The notes under the pieces are model-generated. The model had not been told where the DNA came from. It saw only the letters and a program-made list of their open reading frames with translations, and made no database searches. DNA of 64,000 bases, taken from contig JACPOB010000005.1 of assembly GCA_016185145.1 (NCBI GenBank), forward strand, positions 1 to 64,000. Reading direction: 5' to 3'. Below, piece by piece: positions 1 to 11,457 of the stretch (the first letter of the stretch is position 1; each line of letters opens with the position of its first letter). The stretch comes from Rhodospirillales bacterium. GTDB lineage: Bacteria > Pseudomonadota > Alphaproteobacteria > Reyranellales > Reyranellaceae. A program made the translations under genes and the position numbers.

Positions 1-340
1 GATCGCCGTGCTTGAACGGCAGCACCAGCTTGCGGCTCTTGTCGTCGTAGACCAGGGCTGCGCGCGCCCTGCGATAGCGCGGTGGCCGCGCCGCGCAGGC
101 GCCGCACAGCGCGCCCGCATCGACCTGCTGGACGAAGGGATAGGCACAGCGTGCGCAATATGGCGGTGCGATGAAGGCGAAGCCCGGCCAGCAGGCGGGG
201 CACAGGCCGCCCGGCGTCTCGACGATCTCGTTGCAGCTGAGACAGAGCGGCGGCAGCACGGCGTTCAGCATCGTGCGGCCGGCATGCGCCCAAAAGCGTC
301 CCAAGACAGCGGCGGGGCCGGTAGACAACATCACCCCCAT
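1..340 (-). CDS. comF: ComF family protein, 3' end cut by window start
   Basis: ComF proteins combine an N-terminal zinc ribbon with a phosphoribosyltransferase-like domain and are needed for DNA uptake in competent bacteria; the role elsewhere is unclear. About 113 codons are visible. They show four cysteine pairs of the zinc ribbon (CLSC, CPAC, CARC, CGAC), followed by the usual arginine-rich link and the VYDD..FKHGD entry into the transferase domain. Three in-frame ATGs (340, 331, 271) are possible starts; the later one gives MLNAVLPPLC, the earlier ones keep the helix before it. It is divergent from the methyltransferase at 412, a pairing common in alphaproteobacteria. The catalytic half lies outside the window. 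Confidence 0.85.
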   Translation of the reverse strand, partial: MGVMLSTGPAAVLGRFWAHAGRTMLNAVLPPLCLSCNEIVETPGGLCPACWPGFAFIAPPYCARCAYPFVQQVDAGALCGACAARPPRYRRARAALVYDDKSRKLVLPFKHGD

Positions 341-411
341 TGGGCGGGCCAAATGCGCCCACAGGATGGCGGGGCCTACCGGCCGCGCCGCTTTGGCCTT
401 ACATACAGCGT

Positions 412-1326
412 GTGACGGGCCTCGACCCTCTGCTGGTTTTCGACCGCGCCGTGCTGCGCCAACGGCGCGAGCGCGCGGCCCGCGATTGGCAGCCGCGCGC
501 CTTCCTCAAGCGCGAGATCGCGAGCCGCCTGGTCGAACGCCTCGACGACGTGCGCCGGACCTTTGCGTGCGCCCTCGATCTCGGCTCGCATGGCGACGAG
601 TTCGCGACGGCATTGGCCGACCGCAAGACCGTCGGCTGGCTGGTCCGCGCCGATCTCGGTCACGGCTTCGCCCGGCTGGCGCGCGGTCCGGCGGTCGTCG
701 CCGACGAGGAGTTCCTGCCCTTTGCGCCCAAGAGCTTCGACCTGGTCGTGAGCGCCATGGACCTGCACTGGGTCAACGACCTGCCCGGGACCCTGGTGCA
801 GATCCAACGCATCCTGCGGCCCGACGGCCTGCTCCTGGGCGCCATGCTGGGCGGCGCCACGCTATGGCAGCTCCGCCAGGCCCTGACCGCGGCCGAAAGC
901 GAGGTCGAAGGCGGCCTCAGCCCACGCGTCTCGCCCTTCGCCGATCTGCGCGATGCGGCGGGCCTGCTGCAGCGCGCGGGCTTTGCCCTGCCGGTGGCGG
1001 ACAGCGAGACCATCGAGGTCGAGTACGACAATGCGCTGGCCCTCATGCGCGACCTCGGCGCCATGGGCGAGAGCAACCTGGTGGCCGAGCGCCGGCGCGG
1101 CCTGGCGCGGCGGGCCACGCTGCTGCGCGCCGCGGAGATCTACGGCGAGCGCTTCGCGCTGCCGTCCGGCCGCGTCGCGGCAAGCTTCGAGGTGCTTTTC
1201 CTGCACGGCTGGGCGCCGCACGAGTCCCAGCCCAAGCCGCTGCGGCCGGGCAGCGCGGCGCAGCGGCTGGCCGATGCCCTCGGCACCGCCGAGCAAAGCG
1301 CCGGCGAAAAAGCCGGACGAGGCTAG
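412..1326 (+). CDS. SAM-dependent methyltransferase, NDUFAF5/BioC-like
   Basis: Class I SAM-dependent methyltransferase resembling mitochondrial NDUFAF5, which modifies a complex I subunit; whether the bacterial homologues do this is not established. The start chosen is GTG at 412, giving a 304-residue protein that opens TGLDPLLVFDRAVLRQRR, the family's usual beginning; a TTG at 340 would add 24 unconvincing residues. Motif I (ALDLGSHG) is at about residues 54-61, and the acidic-aromatic segment MDLHWVNDLPG with RILRPDGLLLG about 70 residues later. It ends 3 bases before the next gene, so both probably form an operon. BioC-like malonyl-ACP methylation is less likely, since no bio genes are nearby. 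Confidence 0.85.
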   Translation: MTGLDPLLVFDRAVLRQRRERAARDWQPRAFLKREIASRLVERLDDVRRTFACALDLGSHGDEFATALADRKTVGWLVRADLGHGFARLARGPAVVADEEFLPFAPKSFDLVVSAMDLHWVNDLPGTLVQIQRILRPDGLLLGAMLGGATLWQLRQALTAAESEVEGGLSPRVSPFADLRDAAGLLQRAGFALPVADSETIEVEYDNALALMRDLGAMGESNLVAERRRGLARRATLLRAAEIYGERFALPSGRVAASFEVLFLHGWAPHESQPKPLRPGSAAQRLADALGTAEQSAGEKAGRG

Positions 1327-1329
1327 ATC

Positions 1330-2142
1330 GTGCGACTGTCGTTCAGTGAAGTCCTGTCGGAGAGTTTTGGCTTCTTCTTCGCCAACCTCCGGCTGTTCTT
1401 CGATCTCGTCACCATTCCCTGGATCATCTCCATCGCCATCCGGATGATCGGCGGATTGGTGTCGATCGACTCGCCGCTCGGGGCGCTGGTCGAGAAGGCG
1501 ATCGACGTCGTGCCGACGACGATGTTCGTGGTGGCCTGGCAACGGCTCGTGCTGCTGGGACCGCACCGCATCGACCGGCTGCCGGGACTGGGCTGGTCGT
1601 CGCGCGAAACCGCCTGGCTCGGGCACCTCCTCAAGGTGGCCGGCATGACCTTCGTGCTGATGGCCGTCTTCATGATGACGGTCGGCCCGATGGATCCGCG
1701 TGCCCTGCAAGCCGGCGCCGCCATCGATCCGGACATGGCCCGGCGCTATGCGCTGGCCGGCCCGCTCGCCTTCGGCTTCATCGTGTCGATGCTGCTGGCG
1801 CTGCGGGTGAGCTTCGGCTTGGCGGCCACCGCCGTCGACGTCCCCTTCTCGCCGCGCTTTTCCTGGGCCCACAGCCGGGGCAACGCCTGGCCCATCATCG
1901 GCGCCCTGTTCGTCGTCTATTTCGGTGGCGCCTTCGTCACCGCCGTGATTGCGCTGCTGACCCATGCCGTGATGCGCGGCGTGCTGCAGGCGGACGAGGC
2001 CGCGGCCGTGGTGAGCTGGACGGTGGCGATCCTGGCGTCCTATGGCGTGATCGGGCTGACCGCGACGGTGCAGGCGGTCATCTTCCGCCGCCTGCTCGCC
2101 TGGCGCGAAGGCGTCGGGCTGCCGTCCCTCGCCGAGTCATAG
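1330..2142 (+). CDS. polytopic membrane protein of unknown function
   Basis: A 270-residue inner-membrane protein with five or six likely membrane segments (about 15-40, 60-75, 95-118, 140-162, 188-215 and 225-250). It starts with GTG at 1330, 3 bases after the methyltransferase stop, which suggests translational coupling. The opening LSFSEVLSESFGFFFANL and the spacing of hydrophobic blocks recall glycerophosphoryl-diester-phosphodiesterase-type or YIP1-like membrane domains, but no diagnostic motif was recognised. I would leave the function open. A repeat-rich gap of about 150 bases separates it from the convergent Nudix gene. Confidence 0.75.
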   Translation: MRLSFSEVLSESFGFFFANLRLFFDLVTIPWIISIAIRMIGGLVSIDSPLGALVEKAIDVVPTTMFVVAWQRLVLLGPHRIDRLPGLGWSSRETAWLGHLLKVAGMTFVLMAVFMMTVGPMDPRALQAGAAIDPDMARRYALAGPLAFGFIVSMLLALRVSFGLAATAVDVPFSPRFSWAHSRGNAWPIIGALFVVYFGGAFVTAVIALLTHAVMRGVLQADEAAAVVSWTVAILASYGVIGLTATVQAVIFRRLLAWREGVGLPSLAES

Positions 2143-2153
2143 AGCGTCGTCAT

Positions 2154-2286
2154 TCTCCCCATCGCGGAATCCGCGATGGGGAGGTGCCCGCGTAGCGGGC
2201 GGAGGGGTCATGAACGGCCGTACTGACGCTCATGACCCCTCCGTCGGCGTAAGACGTCGACACCTCCCCAGCTTCGCTGGGGAGGC
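2154..2286. repeat. palindromic intergenic repeat (CTCCCC/GGGGAG family)
   Basis: Sits between two convergent genes. It has two short hairpins at its ends (TCCCCATCGCGG..CCGCGATGGGGA and CTCCCCAGC..GCTGGGGAG) and an inner inverted pair GGGGTCATGA / TCATGACCCC. A relative occurs at 19980-20070. On either strand it could also serve as a transcription barrier. Confidence 0.75.
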
Positions 2287-2294
2287 AGGTTAAG

Positions 2295-2747
2295 TCAGAG
2301 AAGGTCGCGCAGCAGTCCGATCAACGGCAGGTCGGCCGGCGGCATCGGATAGCGCGAGAGCTCGACCGGCGCGACCCACTTCAGGGCCTGGCCTTCATGC
2401 GGCTGCGGCGTGCCGTTCCATTTGCGGCAGGCGAAGACCGGCATCAGCAGATGGAACGTCTCGTAGCCGTGGCTGGCGAAGGCGATCGGCGCCAGGCAGC
2501 TCGTCGCCGTCTCGATGCCGAGTTCCTCGCGCAGCTCGCGCACCAGCGCCTCCTCGGGCGTCTCGCCGCGATCGACCTTGCCGCCGGGGAACTCCCACAG
2601 TCCCGCCATCGACTTGCCTTCGGGGCGCTGCGCGATCAGCACGCGGCCATCGACGTCGACCAGCGCCACAGCGGCGACCAGCACCATCGGGCGGTCGCCG
2701 AGCGGCGGCGGGCCGCCCGGGCATTCCTCGTCGAATGACAGGTTCAA
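2295..2747 (-). CDS. mutT: Nudix hydrolase, MutT-type (8-oxo-dGTP diphosphatase)
   Basis: Hydrolyses oxidised nucleoside triphosphates (8-oxo-dGTP to 8-oxo-dGMP) to prevent transversions. The Nudix box is complete: GGKVDRGETPEEALVRELREELGI, split here as GGKVDRGETPEEAL then VRELREELGI, giving the GX5EX7REUXEEXGU signature at about residues 54-77. The longest frame starts at a TTG (2747) that overlaps the argJ stop as TTGA, giving 150 residues; an ATG at 2687 (MVLVAAVALV) gives 130 residues, closer to family length. Either way it is co-transcribed with argJ. The MutT substrate is inferred from length and the C-terminal KWVAPVEL segment. Confidence 0.88.
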   Translation of the reverse strand: MNLSFDEECPGGPPPLGDRPMVLVAAVALVDVDGRVLIAQRPEGKSMAGLWEFPGGKVDRGETPEEALVRELREELGIETATSCLAPIAFASHGYETFHLLMPVFACRKWNGTPQPHEGQALKWVAPVELSRYPMPPADLPLIGLLRDLL

Positions 2748-3985
2748 GAACGATAGCTGCCGTTGATGTCGATGTAGCCGTGCGTCAGATCGCAGGTCCA
2801 GACCGTGGCGCGGCCGCGGCCGATGCCGAGATCGATGTCGATCACAATGTCGGTGCCCTTGATGTGCTTGGCGACCGGCGTCTCGTCGTAGTTGGGCACG
2901 ACCTGGCCGCCCTCGGTGATCTTCACCCCGCCGATCGAGATCTTCAGCTTGTCACGGTCGGCCCGCTCGCCCGACTTGCCGACCGCCATGACGATGCGGC
3001 CCCAATTGGCGTCCTCGCCGGCGATCGCCGTCTTGACCAGCGGCGAGTTGGCGACCGAGAGCCCGATCTTGCGCGCCGCGCCGTTGGATGAGGCGCCGCC
3101 GACATTGATGGTGACGAACTTGGTGGCGCCCTCGCCGTCGCGCGCGAGAAGCTGCGCCAGGTCGATCAGCACCTCGTCGAGCGCGCGCTTGAAATCGACC
3201 AGCACCGGATCGTCCGCCTCCTCGATCGGCGCGTGGCGGGCCGCCCCCGTGGCCACCATCAGCAGCGTGTCGCTGGTCGAGGTGTCGCCGTCGACGGTGA
3301 CGCAGTTCAGCGACTTGTCGGCGGCATCGGCCAAAAGCTTCTGCAGCACCGCGCCCGGCACCTTGGCGTCGGTGAAGACGAAGGCCAGCATGGTCGCCAT
3401 GTCCGGAGCGATCATGCCCGAGCCCTTGAGGAAGCCGTTGATGGTGACGGTCCGCTCGCCGATCTTGGCCTGGCGCGTGGCGAGCTTGGGAAAGGTGTCC
3501 GTCGTCATGATGGCGCCGGCAGCGGCGGACCAGCCGTCCTCGCGCGCCGACTTGATCAGCCCCGGCACGACGGCAGCGATCTTCTCCCAGTCGAGCGGCT
3601 GGCCGATCACCCCGGTCGAGGCCATGAACACCTCGTTGCGCGGGCAGCCCAGCGCCTGGGCGATCGCCCGGGTGGTCTCCTCGACCGCCTTGTCGCCCAG
3701 CTTGCCGGTGAAGGCGTTGGCGTTGCCGGCATTGACGACGATGGCGCGGACCTTGCCGCGGGCGAGATTCTTGCGGCACCAGTCGACCGGCGCCGACGAG
3801 CACTTCGAGCGAGTCAGCACGCCCGCGATGGTGGCGCCGGCCGGAACCACGGCCAGCATGACATCGTCGCGATCCTTGTAGCGCACGCCCGACGGCGCCG
3901 CGGCGAGCTTCACGCCCGCGATACGCGGCAAAGTCGGCGTCGTTTTAGGCGCGAGCGGCGATACTGCGTGCTTGACGGCGGCCAT
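2744..3985 (-). CDS. argJ: bifunctional ornithine acetyltransferase / N-acetylglutamate synthase
   Basis: Transfers acetyl from N-acetylornithine to glutamate (the cyclic arginine route) and may also use acetyl-CoA. The 413-residue protein starts at ATG 3985 (MAAVKHAVSPLAP); 13 extra upstream codons are unlikely to be translated. The autocleavage site lies in FMASTGVIGQ, where the Thr becomes the nucleophile of the beta chain, and GSGMIAPDMATML follows about 75 residues later. The C-terminus, YIDINGSYRS, is typical of the family. It lies downstream of the PPIase gene and overlaps mutT, a usual alphaproteobacterial order with secA. Confidence 0.97.
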   Translation of the reverse strand: MAAVKHAVSPLAPKTTPTLPRIAGVKLAAAPSGVRYKDRDDVMLAVVPAGATIAGVLTRSKCSSAPVDWCRKNLARGKVRAIVVNAGNANAFTGKLGDKAVEETTRAIAQALGCPRNEVFMASTGVIGQPLDWEKIAAVVPGLIKSAREDGWSAAAGAIMTTDTFPKLATRQAKIGERTVTINGFLKGSGMIAPDMATMLAFVFTDAKVPGAVLQKLLADAADKSLNCVTVDGDTSTSDTLLMVATGAARHAPIEEADDPVLVDFKRALDEVLIDLAQLLARDGEGATKFVTINVGGASSNGAARKIGLSVANSPLVKTAIAGEDANWGRIVMAVGKSGERADRDKLKISIGGVKITEGGQVVPNYDETPVAKHIKGTDIVIDIDLGIGRGRATVWTCDLTHGYIDINGSYRS

Positions 3986-4069
3986 AGGACTCCCCTTGCG
4001 GCTGGCCGAGCAGAACCCGGCCACTCCGAAGGGCGAAGCCTACACCAGAAACGCACAAAAAAGTGAGTT

Positions 4070-5125
4070 CTACTTGGTAGCCGGAGCAGCGGGCGCAGCG
4101 GGTGCGGTCGGCTTGGCGGGCGTTGCCGCCGGCGCGGCCGGCTTGGCGGGTGCCGAGGCCGGGTCGGGCTTGCTGCCGTCCATCGCGAATTTTTCGATCT
4201 TGGCGCCCGACCGGAGCTGGTCGAGCTGCGCAGTCACCGCCTCGCGCGCCATTTCCTCGCGCAGCTGGTCGGCCATCTCCTCGAAAGCCGGCGGCGGCGC
4301 CTTGCGGCGGTCCTCGACCTTGATGACATGGTAGCCGAACTGGGTCTTGACCGGCGTCTCGGTCAGCTCGCCCTTCTTCAGGTTGAAGGCGGCGTCGGCG
4401 AACTCCTTCACCATGTCCGACTTCTTGAACCAGCCGAGATCGCCGCCTTCGGCGCCGGACGCCTTGTCGGTCGACTTCTCCTTGGCGAGCTTGTCGAAGG
4501 CGGCGCCCTTCTTGATTTCGGCGATCAACGCCTTGGCCTCGTCCTCGGTCGACACCAGGATGTGGCGGGCGTGGACTTCCTCCTCGGAAGGCATCTGCTT
4601 CAACCGCTCCTCGTAGCGCTTCTGCAGCTTCTCGGCGGTGACCTGGCGGGCGATCTCGCGCTGGATCCAGAAATCCTGCAGCACCTGGTCCTCGACGAAG
4701 GCCATGCGCTTCTTGAAGGCGGGATCCTCGGTGACCTTGCTCTTCTTGCCCTCCTGGACGACCAGCTTGCTGTCGATGATGCGGTCGAGCAGCGCGGGGA
4801 ACACCGCCTGCAGGGGCATGTTGCGATATTGCTGCGGCAGCGACTGCTGGGCGACCTCGAGCTCCGACAACCGGACCGGCTGGCCGTTGACCGTGGCGAC
4901 CACGGGATCCTTGAGCGGCTGGGCCGGCTGAGCCGCCTGGGCCGGCGGCTTGGCGGGGGCAGCGGGCGCGGCGGGCGGCTTGGGTTGGCCTTGGGGCTGG
5001 GCCTGACCCTGCGGCTGGGCTTGGCCCTGCGGAGTGGCGGGCTGCTGGGCCGACACGGGAGCCGCGATGGCAGCCGCTGCGCAACACAGGACGAACAGGC
5101 GCAGGGCGCGCAAGCGATGGCTCAT
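4070..5125 (-). CDS. periplasmic parvulin-type peptidyl-prolyl isomerase (SurA/PrsA-like)
   Basis: A 351-residue exported folding factor. Residues 1-26 form a signal peptide ending near PVSAQQ. Residues 27-70 are low-complexity Gln/Pro/Ala repeats (PQGQA units), followed by a SurA-like helical region with VVATVNGQPVRLSEL. The parvulin domain starts at EVHARHILV and ends near GYHVIKVED, with the GGDLGWF core. The C-terminal 45 residues are Ala/Pro/Lys-rich (PAKPAAPAATPAK) and probably disordered. It is divergent from secA across a 343-base gap; the pairing of a PpiC protein with secA is seen in many alphaproteobacteria and fits help with newly secreted proteins. Confidence 0.93.
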   Translation of the reverse strand: MSHRLRALRLFVLCCAAAAIAAPVSAQQPATPQGQAQPQGQAQPQGQPKPPAAPAAPAKPPAQAAQPAQPLKDPVVATVNGQPVRLSELEVAQQSLPQQYRNMPLQAVFPALLDRIIDSKLVVQEGKKSKVTEDPAFKKRMAFVEDQVLQDFWIQREIARQVTAEKLQKRYEERLKQMPSEEEVHARHILVSTEDEAKALIAEIKKGAAFDKLAKEKSTDKASGAEGGDLGWFKKSDMVKEFADAAFNLKKGELTETPVKTQFGYHVIKVEDRRKAPPPAFEEMADQLREEMAREAVTAQLDQLRSGAKIEKFAMDGSKPDPASAPAKPAAPAATPAKPTAPAAPAAPATK

Positions 5126-5281
5126 GACATGCTCCGAAACTTGATGTGCATCCGTTTACACAGGCCCGCTTCGGACCTGCAAGCTCTCCGCCCCCGGCAG
5201 GTGACTTGATCGCGGTGGATTGCGGCACTTTTTCGTGAGGAGGGTGTCGGCGATGCGGCGCTCCTCCTCCGATCGCCTCTT

Positions 5282-5350
5282 CCTCCCCCGTCATACGGGC
5301 TAGCGTTTGGCCGCAAAGCGGCCAAACGCTAGCCCGTATGACGGGGGAGG
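5282..5350. repeat. perfect 69-base palindrome between the PPIase gene and secA
   Basis: Arms of 33 bases (5282-5314 and 5318-5350) match exactly around an AAA loop; the arms begin CCTCCCCCGTCATACGGG. It lies upstream of the secA -35 box and upstream of the divergent PPIase gene. No T-run follows on either strand, so it is not a standard terminator. The rest of the 5126-5468 gap holds the secA promoter and leader and a direct repeat AGGTGATCTG at 5348-5367. Confidence 0.95.
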
Positions 5351-5383
5351 TGATCTGAGGTGATCTGTGGACCGGTCACTGCG

Positions 5384-5412
5384 TTGACACTCCGGGGACT
5401 GCTCTCTATCTC
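5384..5412 (+). promoter_or_regulatory. sigma70-type promoter of secA
   Basis: TTGACA at 5384-5389, a 17-base spacer, and TATCTC at 5407-5412. It predicts a start near 5419 and a leader of about 50 bases. That leader holds a hairpin with stem GGCGGGC/GCCCGCC (5423-5429 and 5436-5442), ending 26 bases before the ATG. Confidence 0.65.
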
Positions 5413-5468
5413 TGACCGGGACGGCGGGCCGCAGTGCCCGCCTAAGTCTTTAAAATATCGAGGTTTTC

Positions 5469-8273
<2,805 letters not shown>

Positions 8274-8286
8274 CACCTGCCATCCG

Positions 8287-8306
8287 GCGCGGAGCCTGCT
8301 CCGCGC
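8287..8306. other. short hairpin downstream of secA
   Basis: GCGCGGAGC / GCTCCGCGC with a 2-base loop, 14 bases after the secA stop. There is no T-run, so it may stabilise the mRNA 3' end or belong to a dispersed repeat (TCCCTCGCTGCGCTCGGGAT follows at 8343-8362). A true terminator role is unproven. Confidence 0.55.
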
Positions 8307-8449
8307 TAACCGAATCGAGGGGCCTCTAAGGCCGCAGGGAAGGTCCCTCGCTGCGCTCGGGATGACAGCGAGGCTGTTTCCACAATTCGTGCTTCCACGC
8401 GTTAGCTAACGCAGTTCGCGGTGCGCCACCGCGGATGAGTTGACCTTCA

Positions 8450-8472
8450 ATATTGTTATACTATAACATTAC
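8450..8472. promoter_or_regulatory. Zur-like operator before the TonB receptor
   Basis: The core TGTTATACTATAACA (8454-8468) is a perfect palindrome around one central base. It matches the known proteobacterial Zur consensus core TGTTATANTATAACA. It ends 32 bases before the chosen ATG and overlaps possible -10 sequences, as expected for repression by zinc-loaded Zur. Confidence 0.82.
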
Positions 8473-8500
8473 CTCATCAAGCGATGGAGAGAGGCGACCG

Positions 8501-10648
8501 ATGTTGCGCGTACGTGGTTTGATATCGGTCAGCAGCCTATTCGCCGGCATCGCCTCGGCTGCGGCCCAGACGGAGCCCGCGCCACCGGCGCCCGACAGCA
8601 CCTTGCCCGGCATCACCGTGACCGCGACCAAGATGGACGAGGAGCGCAGCGCCATCCTGCCGAGCCTCGGCGCCACCAAGTACGATTTCAGCCGCACCGC
8701 CATCCAGAATACGCCGCAGGGCGAGAACGCGCCGCTCAATCAGGTGCTGCTGCGCGCGCCCGGCGTGGTGCAGGACGGCTTCGGCCAGGTCCACGTGCGT
8801 GGCGACCACGGCAGCCTGCAGTACCGGCTCGACGGCGTGCAGTTGCCGGAAGGGCTGGCGCTCTTCAGCCAGATCCTGTCGCCGCGGTTCGCCAATTCGA
8901 TCTCGCTGCTCACCGGCGCACTGCCGGCACAGTACGGCCTGCGCACCGCGGGCGTCGTCGATATCGGCGTCAAGTCGGGCACGACCAATCCCGGCGCCGA
9001 GGCCTCGTTGATGGGCGGTTCGTACAACTGGGTGCAGCCGTCGGCGCAGTATGGCGGCCGCAGCGGCAACATCGACTACTTCGCCGTAGGCCAGTACGTC
9101 AGCAATGGCATCGGCATCGAAAATCCGACGCCGACATGGTCGCCGATCCATGACGACACCAACCAGTGGTACGCGCTCGCCAAGGTCACGGCCATCGTCG
9201 ACGAGAGCACGCGGCTCTCCTTCATCGGTGGCGGCGCCAACGCGCGCTACCAGATTCCCAACAACATCAACCAGGTTCCCAACTTCACGGTGCTCGGCAA
9301 CTCGACCTGGGACAGCTCGATCCTCGACCAGCGCCAGTGGGAAAGCACTTATTTCGGCATCGCCTCGCTGCAGAAGACCTACGCGGACTTCAACATGCAG
9401 CTGTCAGGCTTCGCGCGCTATTCCCAGCTCAACTACCAGCCCGACGCGATCGGCGACCTTTTGTACAACGGCTTCGCGCCGTGGGCGCAACGCACCAGCT
9501 TCGCCACCGGCGTGCAGGGCGATGCGAGCTGGAAACTGGCGCCCAAGCACACGCTGCGTGGCGGCTTCCTCGCCCAGCGTGAACGTGTCACAAGCTTCGC
9601 GCAGGCCAACACCCTGCCGCTGGTTCCCGATCCGGCCGATCCGGATGCGCCCGCCATTCCGGGCGACCAACCGTTCGGTCTCACCGACAGCTCCGATCTC
9701 ACCGGGTGGACCTACAGCGTCTATCTGCAGGACGAATGGAAGGTGCTGCCGACGCTGACCGTGAATGCCGGTTTGCGCTTCGATGCCATCACCAGCCCCG
9801 TCAGCGAAAACCAGCTGAGCCCACGCGTCAACGTGGTCTGGGAACCCACGCCGGAAATCACCCTGCGCGCTGGATATGCCCGCTACTTCGTTCCCGCCCC
9901 GTTGAATCAGGTCTCCGTCGCCGCGCTGGCGGCGCGCGCCGGCACGGTCGCCGCGCCCGAGGTCCTGACCAACGATCCGGTTCGCGCCGAACGTTCCGAC
10001 AACATCGATGTCGGCCTGACCGTGAAGCCGGTCGACGGCCTCACGGTGGGTTTCAGCGGCTTCTACAAGTGGGCCGAGAAGTACATCGACAAAGGCCAGT
10101 TCGGCGCACCGATTTTCCAGACCGCCTTCAACTACTCGAACGCCCAGGTGCGTGGTTTCGAGCTGTTCGCCAACTACGACAAGGGGCCGTGGTCGCTTTA
10201 CGCCAACCTCGCGTGGTCGCAGGTCAACTCGATCAACATCACCTCGTCCCAGTTCAACTTCGAGCAGGCGGAGCTCGACTTCATCGCCAGCAACTGGATC
10301 TTCGCCGACCATAACCAGAGCTGGACGGGTTCGGCCGGTGCGGCCTACGTGTTCAACATGGAGACGGACTGGGCGACCCGGGTCTCGGCCGACGTCCTCT
10401 ACGGCAACGGCCTGCGCCAGACGATCGTGACGCCGAACGACGCCGCGCTGCCGGCCTATGCCACGCTCAACCTGTCGGTGACGCAGCGTCTGCCGATCAA
10501 CGGCAGCAAGGGCACCAACGTGCGCTTCGATGCCGTCAACGTCACGGACGGCCAGTATCAGCTGCGGACAGGAACGGGCGTGGGCGTGGGCGCACCTCAG
10601 TTCGGCATGCGGCGCGCGTTTTTCGTGACGCTGTCGCAAAAATTCTGA
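8501..10648 (+). CDS. TonB-dependent outer-membrane receptor, probably zinc-regulated (ZnuD-like role)
   Basis: A 715-residue outer-membrane transporter. The ATG at 8501 follows a good ribosome site (GGAGAGAGG); the open frame upstream would be translated from inside the operator. A signal peptide ends near SAAAQ, then comes the plug domain (LPGITVTATK..QVLLRAPGVVQDGFGQVHVRGDHG..YRLDGVQLPEG..GLRTAGVVDI) and a 22-strand-type barrel ending in an aromatic residue (VTLSQKF). The Zur-like box upstream suggests uptake of zinc or a zinc chelate. The loops lack the His-rich clusters of Neisseria ZnuD, so the ligand is inferred only from regulation. No znuABC genes are in the window. Confidence 0.9.
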   Translation: MLRVRGLISVSSLFAGIASAAAQTEPAPPAPDSTLPGITVTATKMDEERSAILPSLGATKYDFSRTAIQNTPQGENAPLNQVLLRAPGVVQDGFGQVHVRGDHGSLQYRLDGVQLPEGLALFSQILSPRFANSISLLTGALPAQYGLRTAGVVDIGVKSGTTNPGAEASLMGGSYNWVQPSAQYGGRSGNIDYFAVGQYVSNGIGIENPTPTWSPIHDDTNQWYALAKVTAIVDESTRLSFIGGGANARYQIPNNINQVPNFTVLGNSTWDSSILDQRQWESTYFGIASLQKTYADFNMQLSGFARYSQLNYQPDAIGDLLYNGFAPWAQRTSFATGVQGDASWKLAPKHTLRGGFLAQRERVTSFAQANTLPLVPDPADPDAPAIPGDQPFGLTDSSDLTGWTYSVYLQDEWKVLPTLTVNAGLRFDAITSPVSENQLSPRVNVVWEPTPEITLRAGYARYFVPAPLNQVSVAALAARAGTVAAPEVLTNDPVRAERSDNIDVGLTVKPVDGLTVGFSGFYKWAEKYIDKGQFGAPIFQTAFNYSNAQVRGFELFANYDKGPWSLYANLAWSQVNSINITSSQFNFEQAELDFIASNWIFADHNQSWTGSAGAAYVFNMETDWATRVSADVLYGNGLRQTIVTPNDAALPAYATLNLSVTQRLPINGSKGTNVRFDAVNVTDGQYQLRTGTGVGVGAPQFGMRRAFFVTLSQKF

Positions 10649-10696
10649 CCCGAGAATGACATGATCTGAGCCTGCCGGACGTGATAGACCCTCGGC

Positions 10697-11452
10697 ATGC
10701 TCGATGACACCCTGCCCCATGTCGTGCCGCTGAAGGGCGGCTCCAATTTCCGCGATCTCGGCGGCTACCGCACTGCGGATGGCCGCACCGTCCGCCGCCG
10801 CGCGGTCTTCCGCTCCGCCCATCTCGGCGGCCTGACCGGCGAGGACCGTGTGGCGCTGGTCGGCCTCGGCGTACGCACCATCGTCGACCTGCGTGGCGTC
10901 AACGAGGCGGCCGAGACGCCTCACCTGATCGACGGCATCGACTGCCGCGTCGTCGGCGCCCATATCGAGCCCCAGCTCGGCGACAAGATCCGAGACGCCG
11001 TCGCCGACGGCTCGGCCACGCCGTATCTCATGATGCAGTTCCTGACCGACCACTATCGCGACTATCCGCGGCGCTGCGCGCCGGGCTTCCGTACCCTGTT
11101 CGCCACCTTGAGCGACGGCACGCACCGGCCGCTGGTATTCCATTGCACCGCCGGCAAGGACCGCACCGGCTTCGCCTCGGCCCTGCTGCTCACCCTGCTG
11201 GGCGTGCCGTGGGACACGGTGATGGACGACTACCTGCGCACCAACGAGCTGTGGACCGGCCATATCGGCCGCTATCCGGAGCTCGACATCGACACCCGCG
11301 CCGCCATCGTCGAGGCGCGCACGCCTTACCTCGAGGCGGCCTTCGACGTGGTGAGCAAGGATTTCGGCGGTCCGGAGATCTTTGCCGAGAAGGCGCTCGG
11401 CCTCGATGCCAAGGCGCGCGAGCGGCTGAAGGCGGATTTGCTGGAAGGGTGA
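10697..11452 (+). CDS. tyrosine/dual-specificity protein phosphatase (Y_phosphatase3 family)
   Basis: A 251-residue cytoplasmic phosphatase. The phosphate loop is HCTAGKDRTG at about residues 150-159 (CX5R: Cys nucleophile, Arg for phosphate binding). The N-terminus GGSNFRDLGGYRTADGR..VFRSAHL is the hallmark of this MptpB-like family; some members act on phosphoinositides. It follows the receptor gene by 48 bases on the same strand and may be co-transcribed. The substrate is unknown. Confidence 0.9.
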   Translation: MLDDTLPHVVPLKGGSNFRDLGGYRTADGRTVRRRAVFRSAHLGGLTGEDRVALVGLGVRTIVDLRGVNEAAETPHLIDGIDCRVVGAHIEPQLGDKIRDAVADGSATPYLMMQFLTDHYRDYPRRCAPGFRTLFATLSDGTHRPLVFHCTAGKDRTGFASALLLTLLGVPWDTVMDDYLRTNELWTGHIGRYPELDIDTRAAIVEARTPYLEAAFDVVSKDFGGPEIFAEKALGLDAKARERLKADLLEG

Positions 11453-11457
11453 TTCAT

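Noticed and set aside
9404..11263. 619-codon minus-strand open frame across the TonB receptor and phosphatase
   Set aside because: It spans two clear genes on the other strand and encodes low-complexity sequence with no motif.
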